DNA from: an uncultured Prevotella sp.
GTDB lineage: Bacteria > Bacteroidota > Bacteroidia > Bacteroidales > Bacteroidaceae
Reading direction: 5' to 3'
Length of the DNA: 12,996 bases
Assembly: GCA_900762125.1 (NCBI GenBank)
Contig: CAAFFL010000226.1
Span: 1-12,996 of the forward strand
The notes beneath the pieces were generated by a model. It worked only from the letters and a program-made list of their open reading frames with translations, searched no databases and was not told where the DNA came from. Shown here piece by piece: positions 6,501-12,885 of this stretch; positions within the stretch are counted from its first letter, which is position 1; each line of letters opens with the position of its first letter. A program made the position numbers and the translations under genes.

Positions 6501-7586
6501 GTGGCCGACACCGGACCGGGCATCCCCCAGGAAAAGCTAGACCAGGTGTTCCAGTGCTACTATCAGCTGGACTCCCAGACGCGCGGCATCACCAACTGGG
6601 GCACAGGCATCGGACTCTACTTCGCCCGTCGGCTGGCCGAGCTGCACCACGGCCACCTCGCGGCCAGCAATCGCACGGAGGGCACGGGGGCCGTCTTCAC
6701 CCTCGTGCTGCCGCTCAACGCGGAGGCGTACACCGCTGAGGAACGGGTGGAGAACGGCGCCGAGCAGCAAGAAACCCTCTTCCCCGTCGACCACTTGGCA
6801 GCAGAGAAGACCCAAGAGCCGACGGAGGACAAGCGGCCGACGGTGCTCGTTGTTGACGATGACACCGATGTGGCGAACTACCTCCGCCTGTTGCTCTCGC
6901 CTTATTATCACGTCAGCGTGCACTACGATGCCGACTCGGCGCTCACCGAGGTGCGCGAGCAGGAACCGAACGTCGTGCTCAGCGATGTGGCGATGCCAGG
7001 CAAGACGGGCTACGAGCTCTGCGCGGAGATCAAGGGCGACCTGCAGCTCTGCCACATCCCCGTCATCCTGGTCACTGCGAAGATCACGGCTGAGAGTCAG
7101 ATAGAGGGTCTTCGCCAAGGTGCCGACGCCTATGTCATGAAGCCTTTCGAACCGCAGGTGCTGCTGGCGCAGATCGACTCGCTGCTGAAGAACCGCCTGC
7201 GTGTGAAGAAGATCCTCACGCAGCAGACCACAGCGGATGAAGCGGCTGAGGAGGTGCTCTCGCCGCAGGACCAGCAGTTTATGCGCGAGCTCTACAAACT
7301 GATGGAGGACGAGCTGTCGAACGCAGAACTCGACGTGACGAGCATCACGAACATGCTCCACATCTCGCGAACGAAGCTCTACTACAAGATCAAAGGCCTC
7401 ACGGATACCAGTCCCGCCAACTTCTTCAAGACCTACAAGCTGAACCGTGCGGCAGAGATGATCCGGGAGGGCAGTCACACGCTGTCGGAGATTGCGGACA
7501 TCTGTGGCTTCAGCACGCCGTCGCATTTCTCCTATCTGTTCAAGAAACACTTTGGCATGTCGCCGTCGGAGTATGCCAAGCGATAG
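3549..7586 (+). CDS. Hybrid two-component system (HTCS) sensor kinase/AraC-type regulator
   Basis: 1345 residues with the full HTCS order. The signal segment is residues 6-21, ending in a lipobox-like L-T-G-C (Cys22). A periplasmic double propeller follows with visible Reg_prop repeats such as GQMWIGTFRGLNRYD (59-73), GRLWVGTVNG, GNLWIGSYDQG, GDIWIGTVTNG and GNIWISTMNGLNRWD. Then come a Y_Y_Y domain (~700-780, YYYMLDGYDREW), a transmembrane helix (~784-801), a coiled linker, HisKA with His842 in NISHEFRTPL, HATPase with N955-LLSN and Asp987 in DTGPGIP, a receiver domain with acidic D1103-1105, phospho-acceptor Asp1146 (LSDVAMPG) and Lys1198, and a C-terminal AraC helix-turn-helix (~1238-1345) ending FSYLFKKHFGMSPSEYAKR. 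All catalytic residues are present. Such proteins bind a glycan fragment in the periplasm and activate the matching enzyme genes. The neighbours here are an esterase and a GH3 enzyme carrying a common promoter motif. ATG 3555 is an equally plausible start. Confidence 0.96.
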   Translation: MTMNKLASSILALLVIALLTGCRQTLKESLADKDEQQSLVVSDELSNNQVKCFAEDSLGQMWIGTFRGLNRYDGKEYHQYFCTGDSTALPDNNIASLLTDRKGRLWVGTVNGPARYTDQDNFIQVPMDANNRNIIKLFDDSHGNVYLFNASEVLRYDEASQRFRTIARGLFPRHAFYVDCHIDRHDRLWVVSSAYIRCFSLPKGQLTYSLDLQRAGLPSAPLYSYLSADGGLYLSCIGLMKRFDTNSRRLEAVDGAAYQGQTAAQSHIEAPDYVSQMVGCGAQGLLMNTSRSGLYFFDYHDRSIVAQGDDRFPFALPDLLVTTIYPSRNGNLWIGSYDQGFKVVNMGGSRHDVARELQKAFAGQSVMAVAAQGRNLWVSTLMNGIYRYDCNSRSLAQVDIQNLDIKGKMNAIRHILIDRQHHLWLSTTTSVYKCRYTGDRLAMEGKADMFGIMDLAEDRQGNIWATTSTPYLVEFAQGAMPPVYKQLYTADFVFTPSLLLQRDGTLLVAAFNQKLLTLNTLTGKVGEARVDTTDYRRCIRRSVFIPVDMLQDSRGDIWIGTVTNGVIRYQPGAGHMERISGISCSDIAAFEEDAQGNIWISTMNGLNRWDRRTGRVTTFYKGDGIGGNQFYDRASARLADGTFVFGGPHGLTAFNPIRLTNARPGRLIFQDLRVHNAVVRPFEHEGINTLLSQKPRVTLRHDQNSFSVSFVAINYRENYHPHYYYMLDGYDREWTDAAGDNRASYANLPAGSYTLKVKVSMGDERQASNVEELHIRVKAAPANSWWAWTLYLLAAAVLIHYIRKIRHRVGQEKEATRRAEQEKEQEARVNKMNTSFFANISHEFRTPLTMISGPVELLAKDKTLGHDQRYLVAVAQRSVGRMLRLVNQMLDFNKLENDALQLRVHYVDVIPLIQQICMPFDFSMHEKDITLTLHGVDDELDGWVDADKIDKILSNLLSNALKFTPRGGHVDVSLDVEDNILQLTVADTGPGIPQEKLDQVFQCYYQLDSQTRGITNWGTGIGLYFARRLAELHHGHLAASNRTEGTGAVFTLVLPLNAEAYTAEERVENGAEQQETLFPVDHLAAEKTQEPTEDKRPTVLVVDDDTDVANYLRLLLSPYYHVSVHYDADSALTEVREQEPNVVLSDVAMPGKTGYELCAEIKGDLQLCHIPVILVTAKITAESQIEGLRQGADAYVMKPFEPQVLLAQIDSLLKNRLRVKKILTQQTTADEAAEEVLSPQDQQFMRELYKLMEDELSNAELDVTSITNMLHISRTKLYYKIKGLTDTSPANFFKTYKLNRAAEMIREGSHTLSEIADICGFSTPSHFSYLFKKHFGMSPSEYAKR

Positions 7587-7611
7587 TTTTGGACGATTCT
7601 GACAGCGAAAG

Positions 7612-7626
7612 ATACGAATCAGACAG
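7612..7626 (+). promoter_or_regulatory. Putative HTCS operator upstream of the GH3 gene
   Basis: ATACGAATCAGACAG is identical to the motif in front of the esterase gene, in the same orientation relative to transcription, and ends exactly 20 bp before the TACCTTTG -7 element. A related heptamer CTGACAG (7599-7605) lies 21 bp (two helical turns) upstream of CAGACAG (7620-7626), as direct-repeat binding by an AraC-type dimer would predict. Confidence 0.7.
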
Positions 7627-7646
7627 GCTCTTTGTGGTTTTCGGCC

Positions 7647-7654
7647 TACCTTTG
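7647..7654 (+). promoter_or_regulatory. -7 element of the GH3 promoter
   Basis: TACCTTTG, a full TAnnTTTG match, lies 31 nt before the ATG. The only nearby TTG (7632-7634) is 12 bp upstream, too close for a -33 box, so the promoter probably needs an activator. Confidence 0.7.
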
Positions 7655-7685
7655 CGGCAATGATTGAACCCAATAACTACACAAA

Positions 7686-9977
7686 ATGAAAAGACTGAAA
7701 ACCATTTGCGCCACCCTCCTGGTGGCAGGCGCGGTGTCGGCACAATCGGCACCGCAGTTGCGAACAGACAACATCGACGCGGTCGTCAGTGCGATGACGC
7801 TCCACGAGAAGGCTGCGCTCGTCGTGGGATGCGGCATGCAGGGCTTCAACGGTGCCACGCCGGTCATCGGTGCTACGGACGACATCGTGCAGGGCGCCGC
7901 AGGCACCACGGCGGCCATTCCCCGACTGGGCATACCGTCCATCGTGCTGGCCGACGGTCCCGCGGGACTGCGCATCTCGCCGAAGCGCGACTTCGACTCT
8001 CATACTTATTATTGTACCCACTTCCCCATCGGCACGTGCCTCTCCAGCACATGGAACACGGCACTGGTGGAGCAGGTGGGACATGCCATTGGCGAGGAGG
8101 TGAAGGCCTACGGCGTCGACGTGCTGCTGGCGCCTGGCAACAACATCCACCGCAACCCGCTCTGCGGCCGCAACTTCGAGTACTACAGTGAGGACCCCGT
8201 GCTCTCGGGCAACATCGCGGCAAGCTACATCCTTGGTGTGCAGAGCAATGGCGTCGGCACATCGCTGAAACACTTTGCCCTGAACAACCAGGAGACGAAG
8301 CGCATGGGCACGGATGCCCGTCTGTCGGAGCGCACCGCACGGGAGATCTACCTGCGCGCCTTCCAGATTGCCATCGAGAAGGCACAGCCATGGACGGTGA
8401 TGTCGTCTTACAACCGCATCAACGGCACCTATGCCGCAGAGTGCCATGACCTGCTGGAGGAGATCCTGAGGAAGGAGTGGGGCTTCACGGGACTGGTGAT
8501 GACCGACTGGTTTGGTGGCAACGACCGTGCTGCAAGCATCCATGCGGGCAACGACCTCATCGAGCCAGGCATGCCGCAGGACGTGGTGGCCATCGAGGAG
8601 GCGGTGAAGAAGGGTAAGCTGGCCGAGGCTGATCTGAACCGTTGCGTCAAGCGTGTGCTGGAGCTCGTGGTGCGCTCGCCGCGCTTCAAGGGCTACAAGG
8701 CGACGAACGCGCCTGACCTGAAGGCGCATGCACAGGTCACACGGCAGTCGGCAGCCGAGGGCATCGTCCTGCTGGAGAACCGTGGCGCCCTGCCGCTGGC
8801 CGACACAGTGAAGCATGTGGCGGTGTATGGCTGCACGAGTTATAACCTCATCGCCGGTGGCACTGGCTCGGGCGATGTCAATCGTGCCTACACGGTCTCG
8901 CTCATCGAGGGTCTGCGCAACAATGGCTACACCGTCGATCCCCTGGTGCTCGGCGCCTACAAGCAATATATGGGTGAGTGGCTGAAGAAGGAGGCCACCG
9001 TGAAGCGCGAGTGGTGGCAGAAGAAGGAGCTGCCTGCTGAGCAGCAGTTCGCTGCCGACGAGCTGGCACGCAGTGCTGCTGCCAATGATGTGGCAGTGAT
9101 CACCCTGGGACGCATCTCGGGTGAGGGACAGGACCGCGACGCGAAGGACTTCAACCTCACGGAGCAGGAACAGCAGCTGGTGAAGACGGTCAGCGACGCC
9201 TATCATCAGGCAGGAAAGAAGGTCGTCGTGGTGCTCAACATCGGTGGGGTCATCGAGACGGCATCGTGGAAAGCGGTGCCGGACGCCATCCTGCTGCCGT
9301 GGCAGGGTGGTCAGGAGTGTGGCAACAGCATCGCCGACGCGCTGAGTGGACGGAGCATTCCGTCGGGCCATCTGCCGATGACGTTCCCCGTGCGCTATGC
9401 CGACCACCTCTCGTCGCTCAACTTCCCGACGGAGGGCGAGATGATTGCCATGAACATCATGGGTGACAAGTCGAAGATTGGTGACAAGCGCAACGTCGAC
9501 TACACGGAGTATAAGGAGGGCATCTACGTGGGCTATCGCTACTTTGACAGCTACCGCAAGGCAGTGTCCTATCCTTTTGGCTACGGACTGAGCTACACCA
9601 CGTTCACCTTCGGCAAGCCCGTGGTGAAGCCTGTGGGCGACCGTGTCACGATAACCCTCACGGTGACCAATACCGGCAACCATGCAGGCAAGCAGGTGGC
9701 GCAGGTCTACGTCACCGCGCCGAAAGGAAAGCTGGACAAACCGGCACAGGAACTGAAGGCCTTTGCGAAGACACGACTGCTGCAGCCCGGCGAGGCCGAG
9801 ACGCTCACCATGCAGGTGGCGAAGAAGGATCTTGCCTCCTACAACGAGCAGCAGCATGCCTGGGTGACCGATGCCGGCTCCTACACCTTCCGCATGGGCG
9901 ACAGCAGCCGCAACATCCTCGGCACGGCGAAGGCACGCCTGCCCCGCTATGTGAAACAGGTGAAGAAAGTGCTGTAA
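7686..9977 (+). CDS. Secreted glycoside hydrolase family 3 enzyme (beta-glucosidase/beta-xylosidase type)
   Basis: 763 residues. Signal peptide at 1-19 (ending AVSAQ). The GH3 N-terminal TIM-barrel domain (~27-330) shows ADGPAGLR, the LLAPGNNIHRNPLCGRNFEYY segment, KHFALNNQE and nucleophile Asp274 in VMTDWFGG. The C-terminal alpha/beta sandwich (~350-590) contains the likely acid/base Glu480 in ISGEGQDRD. A fibronectin III-like domain ends the protein (~655-750; VAQVYVTAPKGKLDKPAQEL). Length and domain order fit typical three-domain GH3 exo-acting beta-glycosidases, which release terminal glucose, xylose or arabinose from oligosaccharides. Substrate is uncertain; an esterase partner makes a xylan-derived substrate plausible. 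It follows the HTCS gene with a 99-bp gap holding its own promoter, so it is a separate transcription unit. Export to the periplasm is expected; no lipobox is seen. Confidence 0.95.
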   Translation: MKRLKTICATLLVAGAVSAQSAPQLRTDNIDAVVSAMTLHEKAALVVGCGMQGFNGATPVIGATDDIVQGAAGTTAAIPRLGIPSIVLADGPAGLRISPKRDFDSHTYYCTHFPIGTCLSSTWNTALVEQVGHAIGEEVKAYGVDVLLAPGNNIHRNPLCGRNFEYYSEDPVLSGNIAASYILGVQSNGVGTSLKHFALNNQETKRMGTDARLSERTAREIYLRAFQIAIEKAQPWTVMSSYNRINGTYAAECHDLLEEILRKEWGFTGLVMTDWFGGNDRAASIHAGNDLIEPGMPQDVVAIEEAVKKGKLAEADLNRCVKRVLELVVRSPRFKGYKATNAPDLKAHAQVTRQSAAEGIVLLENRGALPLADTVKHVAVYGCTSYNLIAGGTGSGDVNRAYTVSLIEGLRNNGYTVDPLVLGAYKQYMGEWLKKEATVKREWWQKKELPAEQQFAADELARSAAANDVAVITLGRISGEGQDRDAKDFNLTEQEQQLVKTVSDAYHQAGKKVVVVLNIGGVIETASWKAVPDAILLPWQGGQECGNSIADALSGRSIPSGHLPMTFPVRYADHLSSLNFPTEGEMIAMNIMGDKSKIGDKRNVDYTEYKEGIYVGYRYFDSYRKAVSYPFGYGLSYTTFTFGKPVVKPVGDRVTITLTVTNTGNHAGKQVAQVYVTAPKGKLDKPAQELKAFAKTRLLQPGEAETLTMQVAKKDLASYNEQQHAWVTDAGSYTFRMGDSSRNILGTAKARLPRYVKQVKKVL

Positions 9978-10030
9978 AGATGAAATGCCTTAATTCCGCA
10001 CCCAATTAAATTGATCTTTTTTATAAGTAT

Positions 10031-10053
10031 GTGGGCAACAATAAGTTGCCCAC
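10031..10053. terminator. Perfect hairpin after the GH3 gene
   Basis: Arms GTGGGCAAC and GTTGCCCAC (9 bp, perfect) flank a 5-nt AATAA loop in the gap between the convergent GH3 and crcB genes. No T-run follows it on the plus strand, and a T-run precedes it (10016-10022), so it is not a classical intrinsic terminator. It may block or stabilise 3' ends of either transcript. Confidence 0.5.
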
Positions 10054-10062
10054 AATTCTATC

Positions 10063-10093
10063 GGCTCCGTCCTCGGAAAAAGAGGAGGGAGCC
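10063..10093. terminator. Second hairpin in the GH3-crcB gap
   Basis: GGCTCCGTCCTC pairs with GAGGAGGGAGCC except for one G-G mismatch, around a GGAAAAA loop. It lies 9 bp beyond the first hairpin and 55 bp beyond the crcB stop codon. It could act as the 3' end of the minus-strand crcB transcript or of the GH3 transcript. The rest of the 171-bp gap holds no other feature I can see. Confidence 0.45.
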
Positions 10094-10148
10094 ATGCATA
10101 CAGCTACAGCGAAATTATCCGTTCGTTGATGTGTGTTTTATTGATGCT

Positions 10149-10535
10149 TCAATTTCCTCTCACCATTGCACATGCCAGATGTCCGGCGACCACAGCAATC
10201 AGTCCAACGGCCAGGCTTCCGAAGAGATACAGGCAGAGAAAAATGAAGTCATGGCTTGATGCCAGTGCGGTCCCCTCCTTTATAAATGTCGAGAAGGTCG
10301 TGAATCCTCCGCAGAACCCCGTTGTGAGGATCAGTTTCGTCTGTGGTGTCATCCATCCGCCCTCATAGTGGAAGCCGGAGAAGAATCCGATGAGAAAGCA
10401 TCCGATCATGTTCACCACGAAGGTTCCGAAGGGGAAGGAAGAAGATGTCGCTGACTCAAAGATCTGTGAAACGATATAACGAGCACCGCCCCCGAAGAAG
10501 CTGCCAATGCCGACGATAAGAAATTCTCTCCACAT
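10149..10535 (-). CDS. crcB: Fluoride ion channel CrcB/FluC
   Basis: 128 residues, the usual length for this four-helix inner-membrane protein, which works as a dual-topology dimer exporting fluoride. Family signatures are all present: GSFFGGGARY (11-20, with Arg19), FGTFVVNMIGCFLIG (36-50, with the conserved Asn42) and GFCGGFTTFSTF (73-84) carrying the Phe/Thr/Ser residues that line the fluoride path. I chose ATG 10535 because a longer frame from TTG 10562 would begin inside the -7 element. No second crcB copy lies alongside, consistent with a homodimer. No fluoride riboswitch was recognised in the short leader. It converges on GH3 and diverges from kup, and is functionally unrelated to either. 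Confidence 0.95.
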   Translation of the reverse strand: MWREFLIVGIGSFFGGGARYIVSQIFESATSSSFPFGTFVVNMIGCFLIGFFSGFHYEGGWMTPQTKLILTTGFCGGFTTFSTFIKEGTALASSHDFIFLCLYLFGSLAVGLIAVVAGHLACAMVRGN

Positions 10536-10559
10536 AATAGCGTATACTTGATTTGTGTG

Positions 10560-10567
10560 CAAAGGTA
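10560..10567 (-). promoter_or_regulatory. -7 element of the crcB promoter
   Basis: The minus strand reads TACCTTTG, 24 nt before the ATG at 10535. No clear TTG box is seen about 20 bp upstream. Confidence 0.65.
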
Positions 10568-10663
10568 CTACTTTTGGTCGAGACCGTGACTCTTATTGCC
10601 TGAAAACACAGGAAAGAAATGAAGAAGGTGCAACCATCGTTATGAACCCCTAGCCAGCTTTAA

Positions 10664-10708
10664 CCCACATTGCAGCGGGTGCACAAATACACCACGCTGT
10701 AATGTGGG
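10664..10708. repeat. Long stem-loop between crcB and kup
   Basis: CCCACATTGCAGCG (10664-10677) pairs with CGCTGTAATGTGGG (10695-10708) with only one G-U, and the stem continues as GGTG/CACC after one bulged A, leaving an 8-nt loop. About 18 base pairs in total. It lies in the 379-bp gap between the divergent crcB and kup start codons, upstream of both promoters, so it is not an obvious terminator for either gene. It may be a small mobile or REP-like repeat, a protein-binding palindrome or part of an unannotated RNA. Apart from the promoters and the kup leader I see no gene in this gap. Confidence 0.55.
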
Positions 10709-10830
10709 ATAAGTAAGAATATGAATCACCTGCAACTATGACCATCTGCAACACAGGTGCGGATAGCCTTCATCATATGTTAAATCCGACAAATCTTGTT
10801 AAAAATAATCTGCCTTACCTCTCATGTTTA

Positions 10831-10838
10831 TACCTTTG
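10831..10838 (+). promoter_or_regulatory. -7 element of the kup promoter
   Basis: TACCTTTG matches TAnnTTTG. No TTG is found at the right distance upstream. The leader to the ATG at 10915 would be about 70 nt and contains the repeats listed next. Confidence 0.65.
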
Positions 10839-10849
10839 CACTCAAATTT

Positions 10850-10865
10850 TATCCTTCAAAGGATA
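10850..10865 (+). other. Small palindrome in the kup leader
   Basis: TATCCTT and AAGGATA are perfect arms around a 2-nt CA. It starts about 5 nt after the predicted start site and overlaps the first copy of the leader repeat. It may form a hairpin only with an opened loop, or be a DNA-binding site. Confidence 0.4.
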
Positions 10866-10902
10866 ACATTTTTAATAATTCAAAGGATAACATTTTTATT
10901 AA
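10855..10902 (+). repeat. 24-bp tandem duplication in the kup 5' leader
   Basis: Two adjacent copies (10855-10878 and 10879-10902) share TTCAAAGGATAACATTTTTA and differ at one base of the last four. The second copy ends 12 nt before the kup start codon, so the duplication lies close to the ribosome-binding region. Whether it changes translation or is simply a recent slippage event cannot be told here. Confidence 0.85.
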
Positions 10903-10914
10903 AAGAGAATTAAT

Positions 10915-12885
10915 ATGAGAGAAGAAACAGATAAATCGGTAGCCTGCAATCATCATCAAGTAGGCTTTCTTGGATTGCTCGTCACATTAGGCATCGTGTT
11001 CGGCGACATCGGAACATCACCCCTCTATGTGATGAAGGCCATCCTCCATACAGGCGAAAACATCAACGAGAGCACCATCCTGGGCGCATTGTCATGTATC
11101 ATCTGGACACTCACCCTACAGACCACCATCAAATACGTATGCGTGGCTCTGCGAGCCGACAACAATGGTGAAGGAGGCATTCTTGCTCTCTACGCTCTTC
11201 TGCGCCGACTCAAGAGCAAGTGGATTTACATATTGGCTATCATTGGCGCAAGCACTTTGCTGGCAGACGGAATCATCACCCCTGCCATCACGGTTACCAC
11301 AGCCATCGAAGGACTCGTGAGCATCAGTCCGGAACTGCCGGTCATTCCCATCACACTTGCCATCATTACCATCATCTTCTTCGTGCAACGGTTTGGCACA
11401 GAGAACATTGGCAAGTCGTTCGGAGTCTTCATGCTGCTATGGTTTCTGCTGCTTGGCGTGGTGGGAGCCGTCAGCATCACGTCTTACCCCATGATCATGA
11501 AGGCTTTCAATCCCTATTACGCTATTGTTCTGCTGACAAAGTCACCTGAATGGTTCTTGATCCTGGGCGCCGTATTCCTCTGTACTACTGGCGCAGAGGC
11601 TCTCTACTCCGACCTGGGACATTGCGGCAGGAAGAATATCACCATCAGCTGGACCTTTGTAAAGACCATGCTCATTCTCAACTATCTGGGACAGGGAGCA
11701 TGGGTGCTGAACCATGTGCCGACAGCACTTTCCGTGAATCCTTTCTTTTCCATCATGCCGCAGAGTATGCTGTTCTTCGCTATCATCATGGCCACGGGTG
11801 CGGCTATCGTTGCGAGTCAGGCACTTATCAGTGGAACATTCTCCATATTGAGCGAAGCCATGAACCTGCACTTCTGGCCCCGCATGCGAATCAAGCATCC
11901 TACACATGTGAAGGGACAGCTCTATATCCCGATGATCAACCTTGCCATGTATATCGGTGTGGTTATCATCATCCTGCTGTTTCGCGACTCCTCACACATG
12001 GAGGCAGCCTACGGGCTCTCCATCACCATCACCATGCTGATGACCACCCTGCTTCTCGGTTTCTACCTGCACAGCAAGGGTGTGTCGCGAGCCTTCACGA
12101 TATTGTTTATGGGCGCATACTGCACCATCGAGGCAATCTTCCTGGCAGCCAATCTGTCGAAGTTTTTCGCAGGAGGATGGTGTACGATGCTTATTGGCGG
12201 AATCTTGTTTCTGATGATGTATGTTTGGGTTAGAGCCATGAAGATACGCCGCCATTATATCAGCACAAAACCTTTGGATGACTATTATCAGATTATCTCC
12301 GACATCAAGGCAGACGAGAGCATCCCAAAGTACGCCTCCAACCTTGTCTATATAAACCATGCCAACAAGGAAGGCGCCGTAGACGACAAGCTGCTCTACT
12401 CCATCATCAACAAGCAGCCTAAACGTGCTGACCACTACTGGCTTATCAATATGGAGTTTGTAGACACTCCTGACACGTTGGAGTACAGATGCGACACCTT
12501 AGTTCCCGATACCCTCTACAGCATAACCATGCACATAGGTTTCCGCATAGAACCTCGGGTAAGCCTCTATCTGCGACAAGTGATGGAAGACCTTGTGGCA
12601 AGCAAGAAGGTAGATTTAAGAAGCACCTATCCTTCGCTTCGCAAAAACGGAATCCCTGGCGATTTCCGGTTCATCATCATTCATCGCGTATACTACCCGG
12701 AAAGCTCCGACAACCGCCAGCAGAACCTGCTGATGACTATCTATGCCCTCATCAGTAAGATAGGTGTTGACGAGCCTAAGGCATTGGGCCTCGACACTTC
12801 CATGGTGGTGGTGGAACGTGTTCCGCTCATCATCAACCAACGCAACAGAAGTATCAGGCACATCACGCAAATTGTGGAAGAATAA
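10915..12885 (+). CDS. kup: KUP-family potassium uptake permease
   Basis: 656 residues, normal for the family. The N-terminus after a short hydrophilic segment (1-15) has the KUP signatures LGIVFGDIGTSPLYV (25-39) and ADNNGEGGILALYALLRR (81-98), then LADGIITPAITVTTAIEGL (116-134) and the GAEALYSDLGHCGRKNI segment (~226-242). About twelve hydrophobic segments extend to residue ~440 and a cytoplasmic C-terminal domain of about 215 residues follows, as in Kup proteins. It brings K+ into the cell with protons across the inner membrane. Start ATG 10915 follows an A/G-rich stretch (AAAAGAGAA). It is transcribed alone, with crcB divergent on its left. Its base composition is intermediate between the AT-rich left end and the GC-rich carbohydrate genes. 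Confidence 0.96.
   Translation: MREETDKSVACNHHQVGFLGLLVTLGIVFGDIGTSPLYVMKAILHTGENINESTILGALSCIIWTLTLQTTIKYVCVALRADNNGEGGILALYALLRRLKSKWIYILAIIGASTLLADGIITPAITVTTAIEGLVSISPELPVIPITLAIITIIFFVQRFGTENIGKSFGVFMLLWFLLLGVVGAVSITSYPMIMKAFNPYYAIVLLTKSPEWFLILGAVFLCTTGAEALYSDLGHCGRKNITISWTFVKTMLILNYLGQGAWVLNHVPTALSVNPFFSIMPQSMLFFAIIMATGAAIVASQALISGTFSILSEAMNLHFWPRMRIKHPTHVKGQLYIPMINLAMYIGVVIIILLFRDSSHMEAAYGLSITITMLMTTLLLGFYLHSKGVSRAFTILFMGAYCTIEAIFLAANLSKFFAGGWCTMLIGGILFLMMYVWVRAMKIRRHYISTKPLDDYYQIISDIKADESIPKYASNLVYINHANKEGAVDDKLLYSIINKQPKRADHYWLINMEFVDTPDTLEYRCDTLVPDTLYSITMHIGFRIEPRVSLYLRQVMEDLVASKKVDLRSTYPSLRKNGIPGDFRFIIIHRVYYPESSDNRQQNLLMTIYALISKIGVDEPKALGLDTSMVVVERVPLIINQRNRSIRHITQIVEE

Noticed and set aside
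6537..7673. 378-codon minus-strand frame over the HTCS 3' end
   Set aside because: Antisense to the receiver and AraC domains. It would also run through the GH3 operator and -7 element.
7677..9857. 726-codon open frame on the minus strand
   Set aside because: Antisense shadow of the GH3 gene, with the same composition effect and no recognisable domain or signal.
10536..10562. Longer crcB starting at TTG 10562
   Set aside because: That start lies inside the TACCTTTG -7 element, and homology-like sequence begins at MWREF from ATG 10535.
10536..10600. Fluoride riboswitch upstream of crcB
   Set aside because: The predicted leader is only about 20 nt and I see none of the conserved fluoride aptamer segments.
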